A stretch of DNA of 64,000 nt from Vagococcus acidifermentans (GTDB lineage: Bacteria > Bacillota > Bacilli > Lactobacillales > Vagococcaceae), in NCBI RefSeq assembly GCF_003987655.1, contig NZ_NGKC01000005.1:1-64000 (forward strand), in the 5' to 3' direction. The notes beneath the pieces were generated by a model. That model was given only the letters and a program-made list of their open reading frames with translations. It was not told the origin of the DNA and did no database searches. Shown here piece after piece: positions 31,676 through 40,017 of the stretch. How positions within the stretch are numbered: the stretch's first letter is position 1; every line of letters begins with the position of its first letter. Position numbers and translations under genes: made by a program.

Positions 31676-33367
31676 ATGATTCAAGAGCTGTTTATCCAGG
31701 ATTTTGCGATTATTTCCGAGCTGCACATCCATTTTAAAGAAGGCATGACCGTGCTGACCGGCGAAACAGGTGCAGGGAAATCGATTATTATTGATGCGGT
31801 GAGCCTGCTTGTCGGCGGCCGCGGGTCAACGGATTTTATCAGAGAACAGGCGGACCGTCTGCGAATCGAAGGGTCGTTCGGGGTGAAAAAGCCGCAGAAA
31901 ATAGCCCGTGTTTTATCGGATGTCGGCGTGGATATGGCTGATGACCAGCTTATTTTGCAGCGCGAGATTTACCGGAGCGGACGGAACAGCTGCCGTATCA
32001 ACGGTCAGCTTGTGAACACAGCCACCTTGCGGGAAGTCGGTAAATATTTGGTGGATATCCATGGTCAAAATGAACATCAGGAGCTGATGCAGGCGTCACG
32101 TCATATCAAACTGCTGGACGAATATGGGCCGGACGGTTTGAAGACACTGTTGGCGCGATACCGGGAAGCTTACGAAACATACCGGCAGACGGCTAAAACG
32201 CTCGATGAATTTCAGCGGAATGAACAAGAATATGTTCAGCGGATGGATATGCTGCAATTTCAGTTTGATGAGATAGCAGCCGCCCAGCTGACAGCAGGGG
32301 AAGAAGAAGCGCTGCTGGAAGAACGCAAGAAATTGGCGAATTTCCAAAAAATAGCAGCCGCCCTTCAAAACAGTTACGATATTTTACAGGGTGAACCGCT
32401 GCAGACGATTGACAAAATCGGTTTGGCAATGGAAGCAATGGAGAGCATTGAAGAACTGGACGAGCATTACAAGTCGGTTTCGGAAATGTTAAAGACCAGC
32501 TACTACACACTGCAGGAAGCTGCCGCGGATGTATCGTCGCTGCAAGATACACTGGAAATGGATGAAGGGCGTCTGGAAGAGGTCGACAACCGGCTGGATA
32601 CGATTCGGCAATTAAAACGGAAGTACGGCGATTCGGTTGCCGCTGTTTTGGCTTATGCCGGGGAAATCGAAAAAGAACTGTCATCAGCCGTTTTTTCAGG
32701 CGCTCGTCTGGAGGAACTTCAGCAACAACTGCTGCAGCAAAAAGAAACTGTCCATTCGCTGGCAGCAGACGTGACAGCGGCACGCCGACTAGCTGCTGAG
32801 CGGCTTGAGAAGGACATGATGGTGCAATTGCGAGAGTTGTATATGGCGGATACTGTTTTCAGTGTGCAGATTGTCAGTGACAGCGAGAAAATTGGCCCGC
32901 GGGGACAAGATGAGGTGGCCTTTTTCATCTCGACCAACATCGGGGAATCATTGAAGCCGCTGGTTAAAATCGCCTCGGGAGGCGAACTGTCGCGAATGAT
33001 GCTGGCGCTGAAAACCATTTTTTCCAAATCGCAGGAGATTACCAGCATTGTCTTTGACGAGGTGGATACCGGCGTCAGCGGGCGAGTCGCTCAGGCTATT
33101 GCAGAAAAAATCCATCAAATTGCGGAAAACTCGCAAGTGCTGTGCATCACGCACCTGCCTCAAGTGGCTGCTGTTGCAGACACGCAGTATTATATCCGGA
33201 AAGAAGTGTCCGGCAACCGCACGAAAACGTTTGTTCAGGAACTGGATGAAGCTGAGCGGGCGGAAGAAATTGCCCGGATGCTGTCCGGCAGTGAAGTAAC
33301 AGCACTGACACTTGAACACGCGCAGGAATTATTGGCAATGGCCAAAGAAAAACCTGGTACTGTCTAA
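31676..33367 (+). CDS. recN: DNA repair protein RecN
   Basis: SMC-like ATPase that gathers broken DNA ends in recombinational repair. The 563-residue protein has the N-terminal Walker A LTGETGAGKSIIIDA, VDIHGQNEHQELM, two long coiled-coil arms, the ABC signature KIASGGELSRMMLALK and Walker B IVFDEVDTGVSG. ATG 31676 lies 15 nt after argR. It is last in the operon; the terminator overlaps the stop codon. Confidence 0.96.
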   Translation: MIQELFIQDFAIISELHIHFKEGMTVLTGETGAGKSIIIDAVSLLVGGRGSTDFIREQADRLRIEGSFGVKKPQKIARVLSDVGVDMADDQLILQREIYRSGRNSCRINGQLVNTATLREVGKYLVDIHGQNEHQELMQASRHIKLLDEYGPDGLKTLLARYREAYETYRQTAKTLDEFQRNEQEYVQRMDMLQFQFDEIAAAQLTAGEEEALLEERKKLANFQKIAAALQNSYDILQGEPLQTIDKIGLAMEAMESIEELDEHYKSVSEMLKTSYYTLQEAAADVSSLQDTLEMDEGRLEEVDNRLDTIRQLKRKYGDSVAAVLAYAGEIEKELSSAVFSGARLEELQQQLLQQKETVHSLAADVTAARRLAAERLEKDMMVQLRELYMADTVFSVQIVSDSEKIGPRGQDEVAFFISTNIGESLKPLVKIASGGELSRMMLALKTIFSKSQEITSIVFDEVDTGVSGRVAQAIAEKIHQIAENSQVLCITHLPQVAAVADTQYYIRKEVSGNRTKTFVQELDEAERAEEIARMLSGSEVTALTLEHAQELLAMAKEKPGTV

Positions 33368-33384
33368 AACAGTACCAGGTTTTT
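33348..33384. terminator. Bidirectional terminator recN / DUF4044 gene
   Basis: aaaaacctggtactgt (33348-33363) and acagtaccaggttttt (33369-33384) are perfect complements over 16 bp with a 5-nt loop. T residues follow on both strands. Confidence 0.94.
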
Positions 33385-33389
33385 GGTGT

Positions 33390-33518
33390 TTAATTTGCCA
33401 AGATTGACAATGCTCCGATAACAATAGAGCCAATCATCGCAATCAGCATAATCCAGATGACCGCTGAAGTCACTTTGGCAAAAGTGCTTTTTTCTTTTTT
33501 GTTCAAATTGAGTGACAT
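33390..33518 (-). CDS. DUF4044-like small membrane protein
   Basis: Predicted 42-residue protein, or 38 residues if TTG 33506 is used. The sequence KKEKSTFAKVTSAVIWIMLI...GSIVIGALSIL has a basic N-terminus and one membrane helix, and resembles the DUF4044 family of Lactobacillales. The ribosome site AAGGAG is directly next to the ATG at 33518 and 12 nt from TTG 33506, so neither start is ideal. A TATAAT (33580-33575, minus strand) lies about 60 nt upstream. The function of this family is unknown. Confidence 0.65.
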   Translation of the reverse strand: MSLNLNKKEKSTFAKVTSAVIWIMLIAMIGSIVIGALSILAN

Positions 33519-33668
33519 CTCCTTCTTAATTAAAAGCCGCACAGAAGATTGATGCGACTCGCAGTTAATCAAGTATTATACTATCATATCCGGGTGATTT
33601 TTGTTAGCTATAACACTGAAATGGTTTATTAAAGATCTCTTAAAAAATAAAAGGAAGTGATTAAACCG

Positions 33669-33697
33669 TTGAACCTTATGGTGTTTTCCACTATAAT
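33669..33697 (+). promoter_or_regulatory. Promoter of asnB
   Basis: TTGAAC (33669-33674) and TATAAT (33692-33697) are separated by 17 nt. The leader is about 35 nt. Confidence 0.78.
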
Positions 33698-33737
33698 GTT
33701 AAAGATGTGAACTTCAGAAATCAGGAGGAAAAAGATA

Positions 33738-35600
33738 ATGTGCGGATTTGTAGGATGCTTGCATCAAGACCTTGATCCAGAACTGCTTCAGGGGCAAAAA
33801 GAAACAATTAAAGAGATGAACGCTTTGATTGTCCATCGAGGGCCTGATAGTGAAGGTTACTTTCAAGATTCAGATATTACAATGGGTTTCAGACGCTTGA
33901 GCATCATTGATTTGGAAAAAGGCAGCCAGCCGCTGTCTTATGATGATGAACGTTACTGGATTATTTTCAACGGTGAAATCTATAACTATATTGAACTGAG
34001 AGAAGAACTGAAAGCAGAAGGCTACGCCTTCAAAACAGAAAGCGATACAGAAGTCATTCTGGCTGTCTATAAAAAATACGGCGAGCAAACTGCCGAACAG
34101 CTGCGGGGCATGTTTGCATTTGTCATTTGGGATAAAGCAGAAAAGAAAGCTTACATGGCGCGCGACCATTTCGGCATCAAACCGTTCCATTATGCAGAAG
34201 AGAATGGTGCTGTCTATGTTGCCTCGGAAGCAAAGGCAATCAGACAAATTATGCAAGAAAAGCAACTGGACCATGATGCGCTGCAGCATTATATGACGTT
34301 CCAGTATGTACCGGAGCCGCTGACGTTGACAACAGGCATCAAGCGTCTGCTGCCGGGGCACTACATGGTAAAAGAGAAAGACCAGCCGCTGCGCATCGAA
34401 AAATATTGGGCAGCCACGTTTGCACCGGTGGATTATGAAGAGAAAGAGCTGGCCGGCAAATTAAAAGATGCGCTGTTTGAAAGTGTCGAGAAGCACATGC
34501 GTTCTGACGTGACAGTCGGTTCATTTTTGTCGGGCGGTGTGGATTCATCAATCATCGTTTCCATTGCCAAGGAGTTCAATCCTGACATCACCACTGTGTC
34601 GGTCGGATTTGAACGGGAAGGTTACAGCGAAATCGACGTTGCCAAGGAAACAGCAGAAAAGCTCCATGTCAAAAATGTCAGCAAAGTCATTACACCTGAG
34701 GAATTTATCAATGAATTTCCGCGCTTTGTCTGGTACATGGATGACCCTCTGGCTGACCCGGCGGCTGTGCCGCAGTTCTTTTTGGCGGCCGAAACGGCGA
34801 AGCACTGTACAGTGTCGCTGTCAGGCGAAGGTGCTGACGAAATGTTCGGCGGCTACACCATCTACAATGAACCGAATTCATTAAAATTATTCAACAACAT
34901 GCCGCAAGCGTTGAACTCGGCTTTGCGTGCGGTAGCTAATGTCTTTCCGGAAGGGATGAAGGGAAAAAGTTTTATTGAACGCGGCACGACACCGATGGAA
35001 AAACGCTATGTCGGCAATGCCAAAATTTTCGATGAAGCTGAAAAGCAAGTGCTTCTGAAAAACTACGACAGCCGCAAGCCGTTTACCACGGTGACTAAAC
35101 CGTTTTATGATGCTTCGGTCGGCTATGATCCGATTGACCGGATGCAATTCATTGATATCCATACGTGGCTCGTGGGCGATTTGCTGTTGAACGCGGACCG
35201 GACAACGATGGCTGCCAGCCTTGAATTGCGGACGCCGTTTGTGGACCGGAAAGTATTCGAGTTGGCACGCACGATTCCATCGCGGCTGCGCATTGCCAAC
35301 GGCACGACCAAGTACATCTTGCGCAAGGCGGCGGAAGATTTTGTCCCTGAGCACGTGCTGTATCGCAAGAAACTCGGGTTCCCGGTGCCGATACGCTACT
35401 GGCTGAAAGACGAACTTTACGACTGGGCCGAACAGCTCATCAAGACGTCGCAAACGGATCAGTATTTGAACAAAGACTATGCACTGCGTTTGTTGTCCGA
35501 CCACCGTCAAGGCGTCCGCGACAACTCGCGTAAACTATGGACGGTTTTGACCTTTATGGTTTGGCATGATGTATATGTGGAAAATCCCCGCCGCTTTTGA
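33738..35600 (+). CDS. asnB: Asparagine synthetase, glutamine-hydrolysing
   Basis: Converts aspartate, ATP and glutamine to asparagine. The 620-residue protein begins MCGFVGC: C2 becomes the N-terminal nucleophile of the class II glutaminase domain. Further motifs are HRGPDSEGY, RRLSIIDLEKGSQPL, the synthetase PP-loop SFLSGGVDSSIIVSIA and LSGEGADEMFGGY. ATG 33738 follows AGGAGGA. It is monocistronic. The length matches AsnB/AsnO of Firmicutes; some paralogues amidate wall precursors rather than aspartate, which sequence alone cannot exclude. Confidence 0.9.
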   Translation: MCGFVGCLHQDLDPELLQGQKETIKEMNALIVHRGPDSEGYFQDSDITMGFRRLSIIDLEKGSQPLSYDDERYWIIFNGEIYNYIELREELKAEGYAFKTESDTEVILAVYKKYGEQTAEQLRGMFAFVIWDKAEKKAYMARDHFGIKPFHYAEENGAVYVASEAKAIRQIMQEKQLDHDALQHYMTFQYVPEPLTLTTGIKRLLPGHYMVKEKDQPLRIEKYWAATFAPVDYEEKELAGKLKDALFESVEKHMRSDVTVGSFLSGGVDSSIIVSIAKEFNPDITTVSVGFEREGYSEIDVAKETAEKLHVKNVSKVITPEEFINEFPRFVWYMDDPLADPAAVPQFFLAAETAKHCTVSLSGEGADEMFGGYTIYNEPNSLKLFNNMPQALNSALRAVANVFPEGMKGKSFIERGTTPMEKRYVGNAKIFDEAEKQVLLKNYDSRKPFTTVTKPFYDASVGYDPIDRMQFIDIHTWLVGDLLLNADRTTMAASLELRTPFVDRKVFELARTIPSRLRIANGTTKYILRKAAEDFVPEHVLYRKKLGFPVPIRYWLKDELYDWAEQLIKTSQTDQYLNKDYALRLLSDHRQGVRDNSRKLWTVLTFMVWHDVYVENPRRF

Positions 35601-35620
35601 TAACTAGCGGGGATTTTTCC
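35579..35620 (+). terminator. Terminator of asnB
   Basis: ggaaaatccccgc pairs with gcggggatttttcc (35607-35620), with T residues in the 3' arm. The stop codon lies in the loop. Confidence 0.88.
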
Positions 35621-35749
35621 GTAATAATTGTCGTTTAAAAGACCAGTCTAATTAAAAGAACTGACATAGATATGTAACCTGATTTTAGTATAATAACTAA
35701 TGTAGGAAAGCAACGTAATCGATGTCAAAAAAATGAAGGGAAGACAGGC

Positions 35750-36118
35750 ATGAATTCATTATCGGTTACTGTATTTTTATGGTATATATTTCCAGTTATT
35801 TTAATGTTTGCCTGCAATTTTATTGTTACAACACTATCTCTAAGTGAGCGTCTGGGCATCAAATCTCCGGACATCGCCACGCCATTTTTGTTTATTGGCT
35901 TACATTTTCTATCGGTGGATACCATCGGGGCATCCATTTTACCATATATGATTCTGATTTCTTTGATGCTCGGCATGGTTGTCGCTGTCTATCAAGCCAG
36001 CACTTTCAAGGAAATTAAATACAAGCGATACATCAAGATGTTGTGGCGGATTATCTTTTTGGTCACACTGCTGATATATATTGTGTTGATTGTAATGAGC
36101 ATCATTAATTATCTGTAA
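35750..36118 (+). CDS. DUF3397 family membrane protein
   Basis: Four hydrophobic segments fill the 122-residue protein: residues ~5-27, ~43-60, ~64-82 and ~98-121. The position between asnB and mraZ is the usual one for DUF3397 proteins in Lactobacillales. No enzymatic motif is visible. A weak promoter with TATAAT (35689-35694) precedes it. A function in envelope or division biology is suggested only by location. Confidence 0.75.
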   Translation: MNSLSVTVFLWYIFPVILMFACNFIVTTLSLSERLGIKSPDIATPFLFIGLHFLSVDTIGASILPYMILISLMLGMVVAVYQASTFKEIKYKRYIKMLWRIIFLVTLLIYIVLIVMSIINYL

Positions 36119-36122
36119 GACG

Positions 36123-36164
36123 AGAGACAATTAAGGGTTGAAGACTTTTAATTGTCTCTTTTTT
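36123..36164 (+). terminator. Terminator of the DUF3397 gene
   Basis: agagacaattaa (36123-36134) pairs with ttaattgtctct (36148-36159), followed by T residues. It separates this gene from the mraZ promoter. Confidence 0.9.
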
Positions 36165-36221
36165 AGAAGCATTCCCCAAATGCGAACGAAAATGAAAAAA
36201 AATATTTTTTTTAAAGAAGTT

Positions 36222-36270
36222 TGTGGTAGAAAGTGGGGGAATGTGGTAGACTAAGTCATATGGGTGGTAA
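36222..36270 (+). promoter_or_regulatory. MraZ operator boxes and promoter of the division cluster
   Basis: GTGG occurs at 36223, 36233 and 36243, exactly 10 bp apart, and again at 36264. The context TTGTGGTAGA / AAGTGGGGGA / ATGTGGTAGA shows a true repeat unit. MraZ is known to bind repeats of this G-rich kind and repress its own operon. An extended -10 (TGgTAGACT, 36244-36252) is embedded in the third box, so binding would block the promoter. Confidence 0.75.
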
Positions 36271-36286
36271 ATCGAGGTGACCAGCG

Positions 36287-36718
36287 ATGTTTATGGGCGA
36301 ATTTCAACACAACATAGACGCAAAAGGCCGACTGATTGTCCCAGCAAAATTTCGTGAAGGACTTGGCGAAAAGTTTGTTGTCACAAGAGGTATGGACGGC
36401 TGTTTATTTGGTTATCCTCAAAGCGAATGGGAAATCATGGAACAAAAAATGAAAGAAATGCCGATTTCCAAGAAAGAGACGCGTGCCTTTGTCCGTTTTT
36501 TTTATTCAGCTGCGACTGAATGTGAAATCGATAAACAGGGCCGTATCAATATACCCCCGACATTAAGAAATCATGCTGTTTTGGAAAAAAATTGTGTCGT
36601 AATCGGCGTTTCCAGCCGAATTGAAATTTGGAGCGCGGAACGCTGGGCAGCATTCTCAGCTGAAGCGGAAGAAAATTTTGATGACATTGCCGAACAGATG
36701 ATTGATTTTGGCTTTTAA
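36287..36718 (+). CDS. mraZ: Transcriptional regulator MraZ
   Basis: First gene of the division and cell-wall cluster; in other bacteria a ring-shaped DNA-binding protein with two AbrB-like SpoVT domains that represses the cluster. The 143-residue protein has both copies: [17 protein letters not shown] (8-24) and [16 protein letters not shown] (~82-97). ATG 36287 follows GAGGTG. rsmH follows after 27 nt. Confidence 0.95.
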   Translation: MFMGEFQHNIDAKGRLIVPAKFREGLGEKFVVTRGMDGCLFGYPQSEWEIMEQKMKEMPISKKETRAFVRFFYSAATECEIDKQGRINIPPTLRNHAVLEKNCVVIGVSSRIEIWSAERWAAFSAEAEENFDDIAEQMIDFGF

Positions 36719-36745
36719 AAGAATGACGTTAGAAAGAGGATAAGG

Positions 36746-37699
36746 ATGTCAGCTACATTTTCGCATACAACTGTATTATTAAAAGAAACCGTTGATGGGC
36801 TGAATATCAAGCCGGATGGCATTTATGTTGACTGCACGCTGGGCGGAGGCGGTCACACGGCATATCTTCTGTCACAATTGAACGAACAGGGTCATGTGTA
36901 TGCCTTTGACCAGGATGAGACTGCTTTAGCCTTTGCCGAGCAAACGCTCAAACCCTATGTTGCAAAAGGCATGATAACCTTTGTGCACAGCAATTTCCGT
37001 CATTTGCAGGCGGAACTTGCCAGACGCGGCGTCACACAAGTAGATGGTATCATTTACGATTTAGGCGTGTCCTCTCCGCAACTGGATGAAGCCGAACGGG
37101 GCTTCAGCTACCATAAGGATGCACGGCTGGATATGCGCATGGACCGGCAAAATCCGCTGACAGCGGAGCAAGTGGTCAATGAGTATGACTACCATGACTT
37201 GGTGAGGATTTTCTACCGTTACGGCGAAGAAAAGTTTTCAAAGCAAATTGCACGCGCAATTGAGAAGCATCGCAAGCAGAAACCGATTGAAACAACTTCG
37301 GAGCTGGTGGCTATCATTAAAGAAGCCATTCCTGCCCCGGCGCGGCGCAAGGGCGGCCACCCTGCCAAACGGGTGTTCCAAGCGATTCGGATTGAGGTCA
37401 ATGACGAATTGCAAGTTGTGGAAGAATCACTGGAACAGGCTATTGCGCTGATTGCGCTTGGTGGCCGGGTCAGTGTGATTACTTTCCACTCTTTAGAGGA
37501 TCGTCTTGTAAAAAATATGTTTAAGCAGTACAGTGAGGTTAGAGACCTACCGCCGGGCTTGCCGGTGGTTCCGGAAGAATACCAGCCGGTACTGCGTCTA
37601 GTCAACCGCAAGCCAGTTTTACCCACTGCTGAAGAGGTTGCATCCAACAACCGCTCCAGAAGCGCCAAACTGCGAATTGCGGAAAGAATACGTTTGTGA
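36746..37699 (+). CDS. rsmH: 16S rRNA (cytosine(1402)-N4)-methyltransferase RsmH
   Basis: Methylates C1402 in the ribosomal P site with SAM. The 317-residue protein has [13 protein letters not shown], the SAM loop [38 protein letters not shown] split by the usual catalytic Asp, and [15 protein letters not shown]. It overlaps neither neighbour; ftsL starts 19 nt downstream. Confidence 0.96.
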   Translation: MSATFSHTTVLLKETVDGLNIKPDGIYVDCTLGGGGHTAYLLSQLNEQGHVYAFDQDETALAFAEQTLKPYVAKGMITFVHSNFRHLQAELARRGVTQVDGIIYDLGVSSPQLDEAERGFSYHKDARLDMRMDRQNPLTAEQVVNEYDYHDLVRIFYRYGEEKFSKQIARAIEKHRKQKPIETTSELVAIIKEAIPAPARRKGGHPAKRVFQAIRIEVNDELQVVEESLEQAIALIALGGRVSVITFHSLEDRLVKNMFKQYSEVRDLPPGLPVVPEEYQPVLRLVNRKPVLPTAEEVASNNRSRSAKLRIAERIRL

Positions 37700-37718
37700 G
37701 AAAGGATGGGAATGACAA

Positions 37719-38105
37719 TTGACAAATGCTGAAAAACATAATCATGAGCAACTTGATATACCTGTTGTTCAACCATCCACTAAAGAGAAGGTATTGACAG
37801 AGGTAACACCGTATCTGGTTCCTAAACGGAAACTGGACAAAGTGTCGAAATTAGAAAAACTTGTTGTGGCACTGTTTATTGTCACATTTGTCGTCTTGTC
37901 AGTGGCCACAGTCCAGCTGTCAACGGCTATCAATCAAGAAGAAAAACCCATCACTGCCATCCAACAGGAAGTCAGCGCCGATAAAGAGATCATAGAACAA
38001 TTGGAGCAGGAAAAAAACGAGCTTAGCCGAAAAGACAGAGTGAACAAAATTGCTGAAGAAGCAGATGTCAAACATCGTGAAGAGAATATAAGGAACATTC
38101 GGTAA
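37719..38105 (+). CDS. ftsL: Cell division protein FtsL
   Basis: Bitopic divisome protein that, with DivIC and DivIB, activates septal wall synthesis. The 128-residue protein has a cytoplasmic N-terminus of about 47 residues, one membrane helix (KLVVALFIVTFVVLSVATV, 48-66) and an extracellular leucine-zipper coiled coil (NQEEKPITAIQQEVSADKEI continuing). The start is TTG 37719; no ATG in frame precedes the helix at a useful distance, and GGATGG lies upstream. The stop shares a base with the ATG of the following PBP gene. Confidence 0.88.
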   Translation: MTNAEKHNHEQLDIPVVQPSTKEKVLTEVTPYLVPKRKLDKVSKLEKLVVALFIVTFVVLSVATVQLSTAINQEEKPITAIQQEVSADKEIIEQLEQEKNELSRKDRVNKIAEEADVKHREENIRNIR

Positions 38106-39997
38106 TGAACAAAGAAAAGCTAATCATAAAGTTAAAAAAAATCAAAGCAAAAATTGACAAAAAAAACTTATCACCAGCAGGCAATAGAAAAAAAGTAGGA
38201 GTTATCCTTTTTGCGGCTTCTATTGCCGTTTTTTTAATATTCGCTATTCGCTTCTCCTATCTGATAACAGTCGGCAAGGTAGCGTCTGAAAGTCTCAGCG
38301 AAAAAAAGCAAGCATTATATCAAGGTAGTAGCGTGGTTAAAGCAAAACGAGGGACCATATATGATCGCAATGGCCAAGTGATTGCAAAAGACGCTACTTC
38401 TTATTCTTTATATGCCGAGCTGGACGAGGAATTTATCGGTTTGAACGGCAAGGAACTGTTTGTTCATGAAAAGGACCATGGGCGTATTGCAGAAATTCTC
38501 AATAAATACGCCGGTGTGGAAAAAGAACTGACACTGAAACAACTGTCCCAGACAACAAACGAAGCAGGCGATAAAATCAAAAGTGTGGAGTTCGGCGCAG
38601 CCGGAAAAAACTTGTCGCTTGAAACTAAACTCAACATTGAAGCTGCTTTGGAGAAAGCGAAAATCACAGGGATTTATTTTATGGAGCATCCGGCACGCAT
38701 GTATCCCAACGGTGTTTTTTCATCGCATTTGATTGGCTATGTGGCACCGAGCGATAAGAAAAATGAAGACTCCGCTTTGACAGGCGTCATGGGGATCGAA
38801 GCCGCGTATGACGATTTGTTGAAAGGGAAAGACGGGCTGAAATATTACCAGCGTGATGTCAATGGCAATGAAATACCCGGGACAGCTGTCATCGACAAAG
38901 AGGCTGAGGACGGACAGGACATTTATACGACCATTGACAGCAACTTGCAGTTTCGGCTGGAGGAACTGATGGATGAAGTGGCAAAAGAAGCCGAGCCAGT
39001 CGAAGCAACGGCAACTGTGGTCGACCCGGCGACGGGCGAGGTTCTGGCAGCATCTCAACGGCCGACCTTTAATCCGGAAACCAAAGAAGGTTTAACGAAA
39101 GAAAAGAAAGACGACCCGGAACCGACTTGGCAAAATCTGCTTGTGCAGAGCTCCTTCGAACCCGGCTCCACAATGAAAGTCTTTACCGTTGCCGCGGCTG
39201 TAGAGTCCGGTAATTTTAATGAACATGCGACATTTCAGTCGGGGTCGATTGACGTGGGTGATGCAACAATTAATGACTGGGATTTTGGTAGCGGCATGTT
39301 GACTTTTCGACAGGCTCTGGCTCATTCCAGCAACGTCGGAATGGTACATCTTGAACAAAAAATGGGCGAGCAGTGGCCCAAGTTTCTAAATAAGTTTGGT
39401 TTTGGACAAACGACCAATTCAGGTTTAGGCGGGGAAATTACCGGCAGCATCCAGGACAGCACGATCGTGGATACGGCGATGACTTCATTTGGTCAGGCCA
39501 TATCGGTGACGCCTGTTCAAATGTTGCAAGGATTCACGGCAATTGCCAATGGCGGCGAGATGATGCGCCCGCAATTCATTAAGAAAACGACAAGACAAGG
39601 CGGCAAAGACAATGTTCTCAAACCGACTGTTGTCGGTACACCGATTGAAGCAACGACAGCTAATGCAGTATTGACATACATGGGTGATGTTGTAAATGAT
39701 GCGAATTATGGTACTGGTTACGGCGTGTATGATATTGAAGGAGTCAATGTCTCAGCTAAAACAGGCACAGCCCAGATTTTTGATGAAAAACAAGGAAAAT
39801 ATTTAAGTGGAGCCAGAGATTATGTCTATTCTGTCGTGCAAATTGCACCGACAGAAGATCCGAAGTATATTGTTTATGTCACGATGAAGCAACCTTCGGA
39901 TAAGGTTGGTCCTGACCAGATGATTGCTAAAATTTCCAACGGCATCTTGAAACACGCGCTTCAAATTGAAGCGGGGGATACCCCGAGCGATAACTAA
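38105..39997 (+). CDS. pbp: Division-specific penicillin-binding protein (FtsI/PBP2X-type transpeptidase)
   Basis: Class B PBP that cross-links septal peptidoglycan. The 630-residue protein has a basic cytoplasmic segment and one membrane anchor (VGVILFAASIAVFLIFAIRF, 31-50). The pedestal domain (KRGTIYDRNG) is followed by the transpeptidase with STMK (S355, K358), SSN (408-410) and KTG (552-554). The chain ends ~75 residues after KTG, so the C-terminal PASTA repeats present in streptococcal PBP2X are absent. Start and ftsL stop overlap (taATG). Confidence 0.93.
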   Translation: MNKEKLIIKLKKIKAKIDKKNLSPAGNRKKVGVILFAASIAVFLIFAIRFSYLITVGKVASESLSEKKQALYQGSSVVKAKRGTIYDRNGQVIAKDATSYSLYAELDEEFIGLNGKELFVHEKDHGRIAEILNKYAGVEKELTLKQLSQTTNEAGDKIKSVEFGAAGKNLSLETKLNIEAALEKAKITGIYFMEHPARMYPNGVFSSHLIGYVAPSDKKNEDSALTGVMGIEAAYDDLLKGKDGLKYYQRDVNGNEIPGTAVIDKEAEDGQDIYTTIDSNLQFRLEELMDEVAKEAEPVEATATVVDPATGEVLAASQRPTFNPETKEGLTKEKKDDPEPTWQNLLVQSSFEPGSTMKVFTVAAAVESGNFNEHATFQSGSIDVGDATINDWDFGSGMLTFRQALAHSSNVGMVHLEQKMGEQWPKFLNKFGFGQTTNSGLGGEITGSIQDSTIVDTAMTSFGQAISVTPVQMLQGFTAIANGGEMMRPQFIKKTTRQGGKDNVLKPTVVGTPIEATTANAVLTYMGDVVNDANYGTGYGVYDIEGVNVSAKTGTAQIFDEKQGKYLSGARDYVYSVVQIAPTEDPKYIVYVTMKQPSDKVGPDQMIAKISNGILKHALQIEAGDTPSDN

Positions 39998-40017
39998 TGA
40001 ACGAAGGAGACTTGTTT

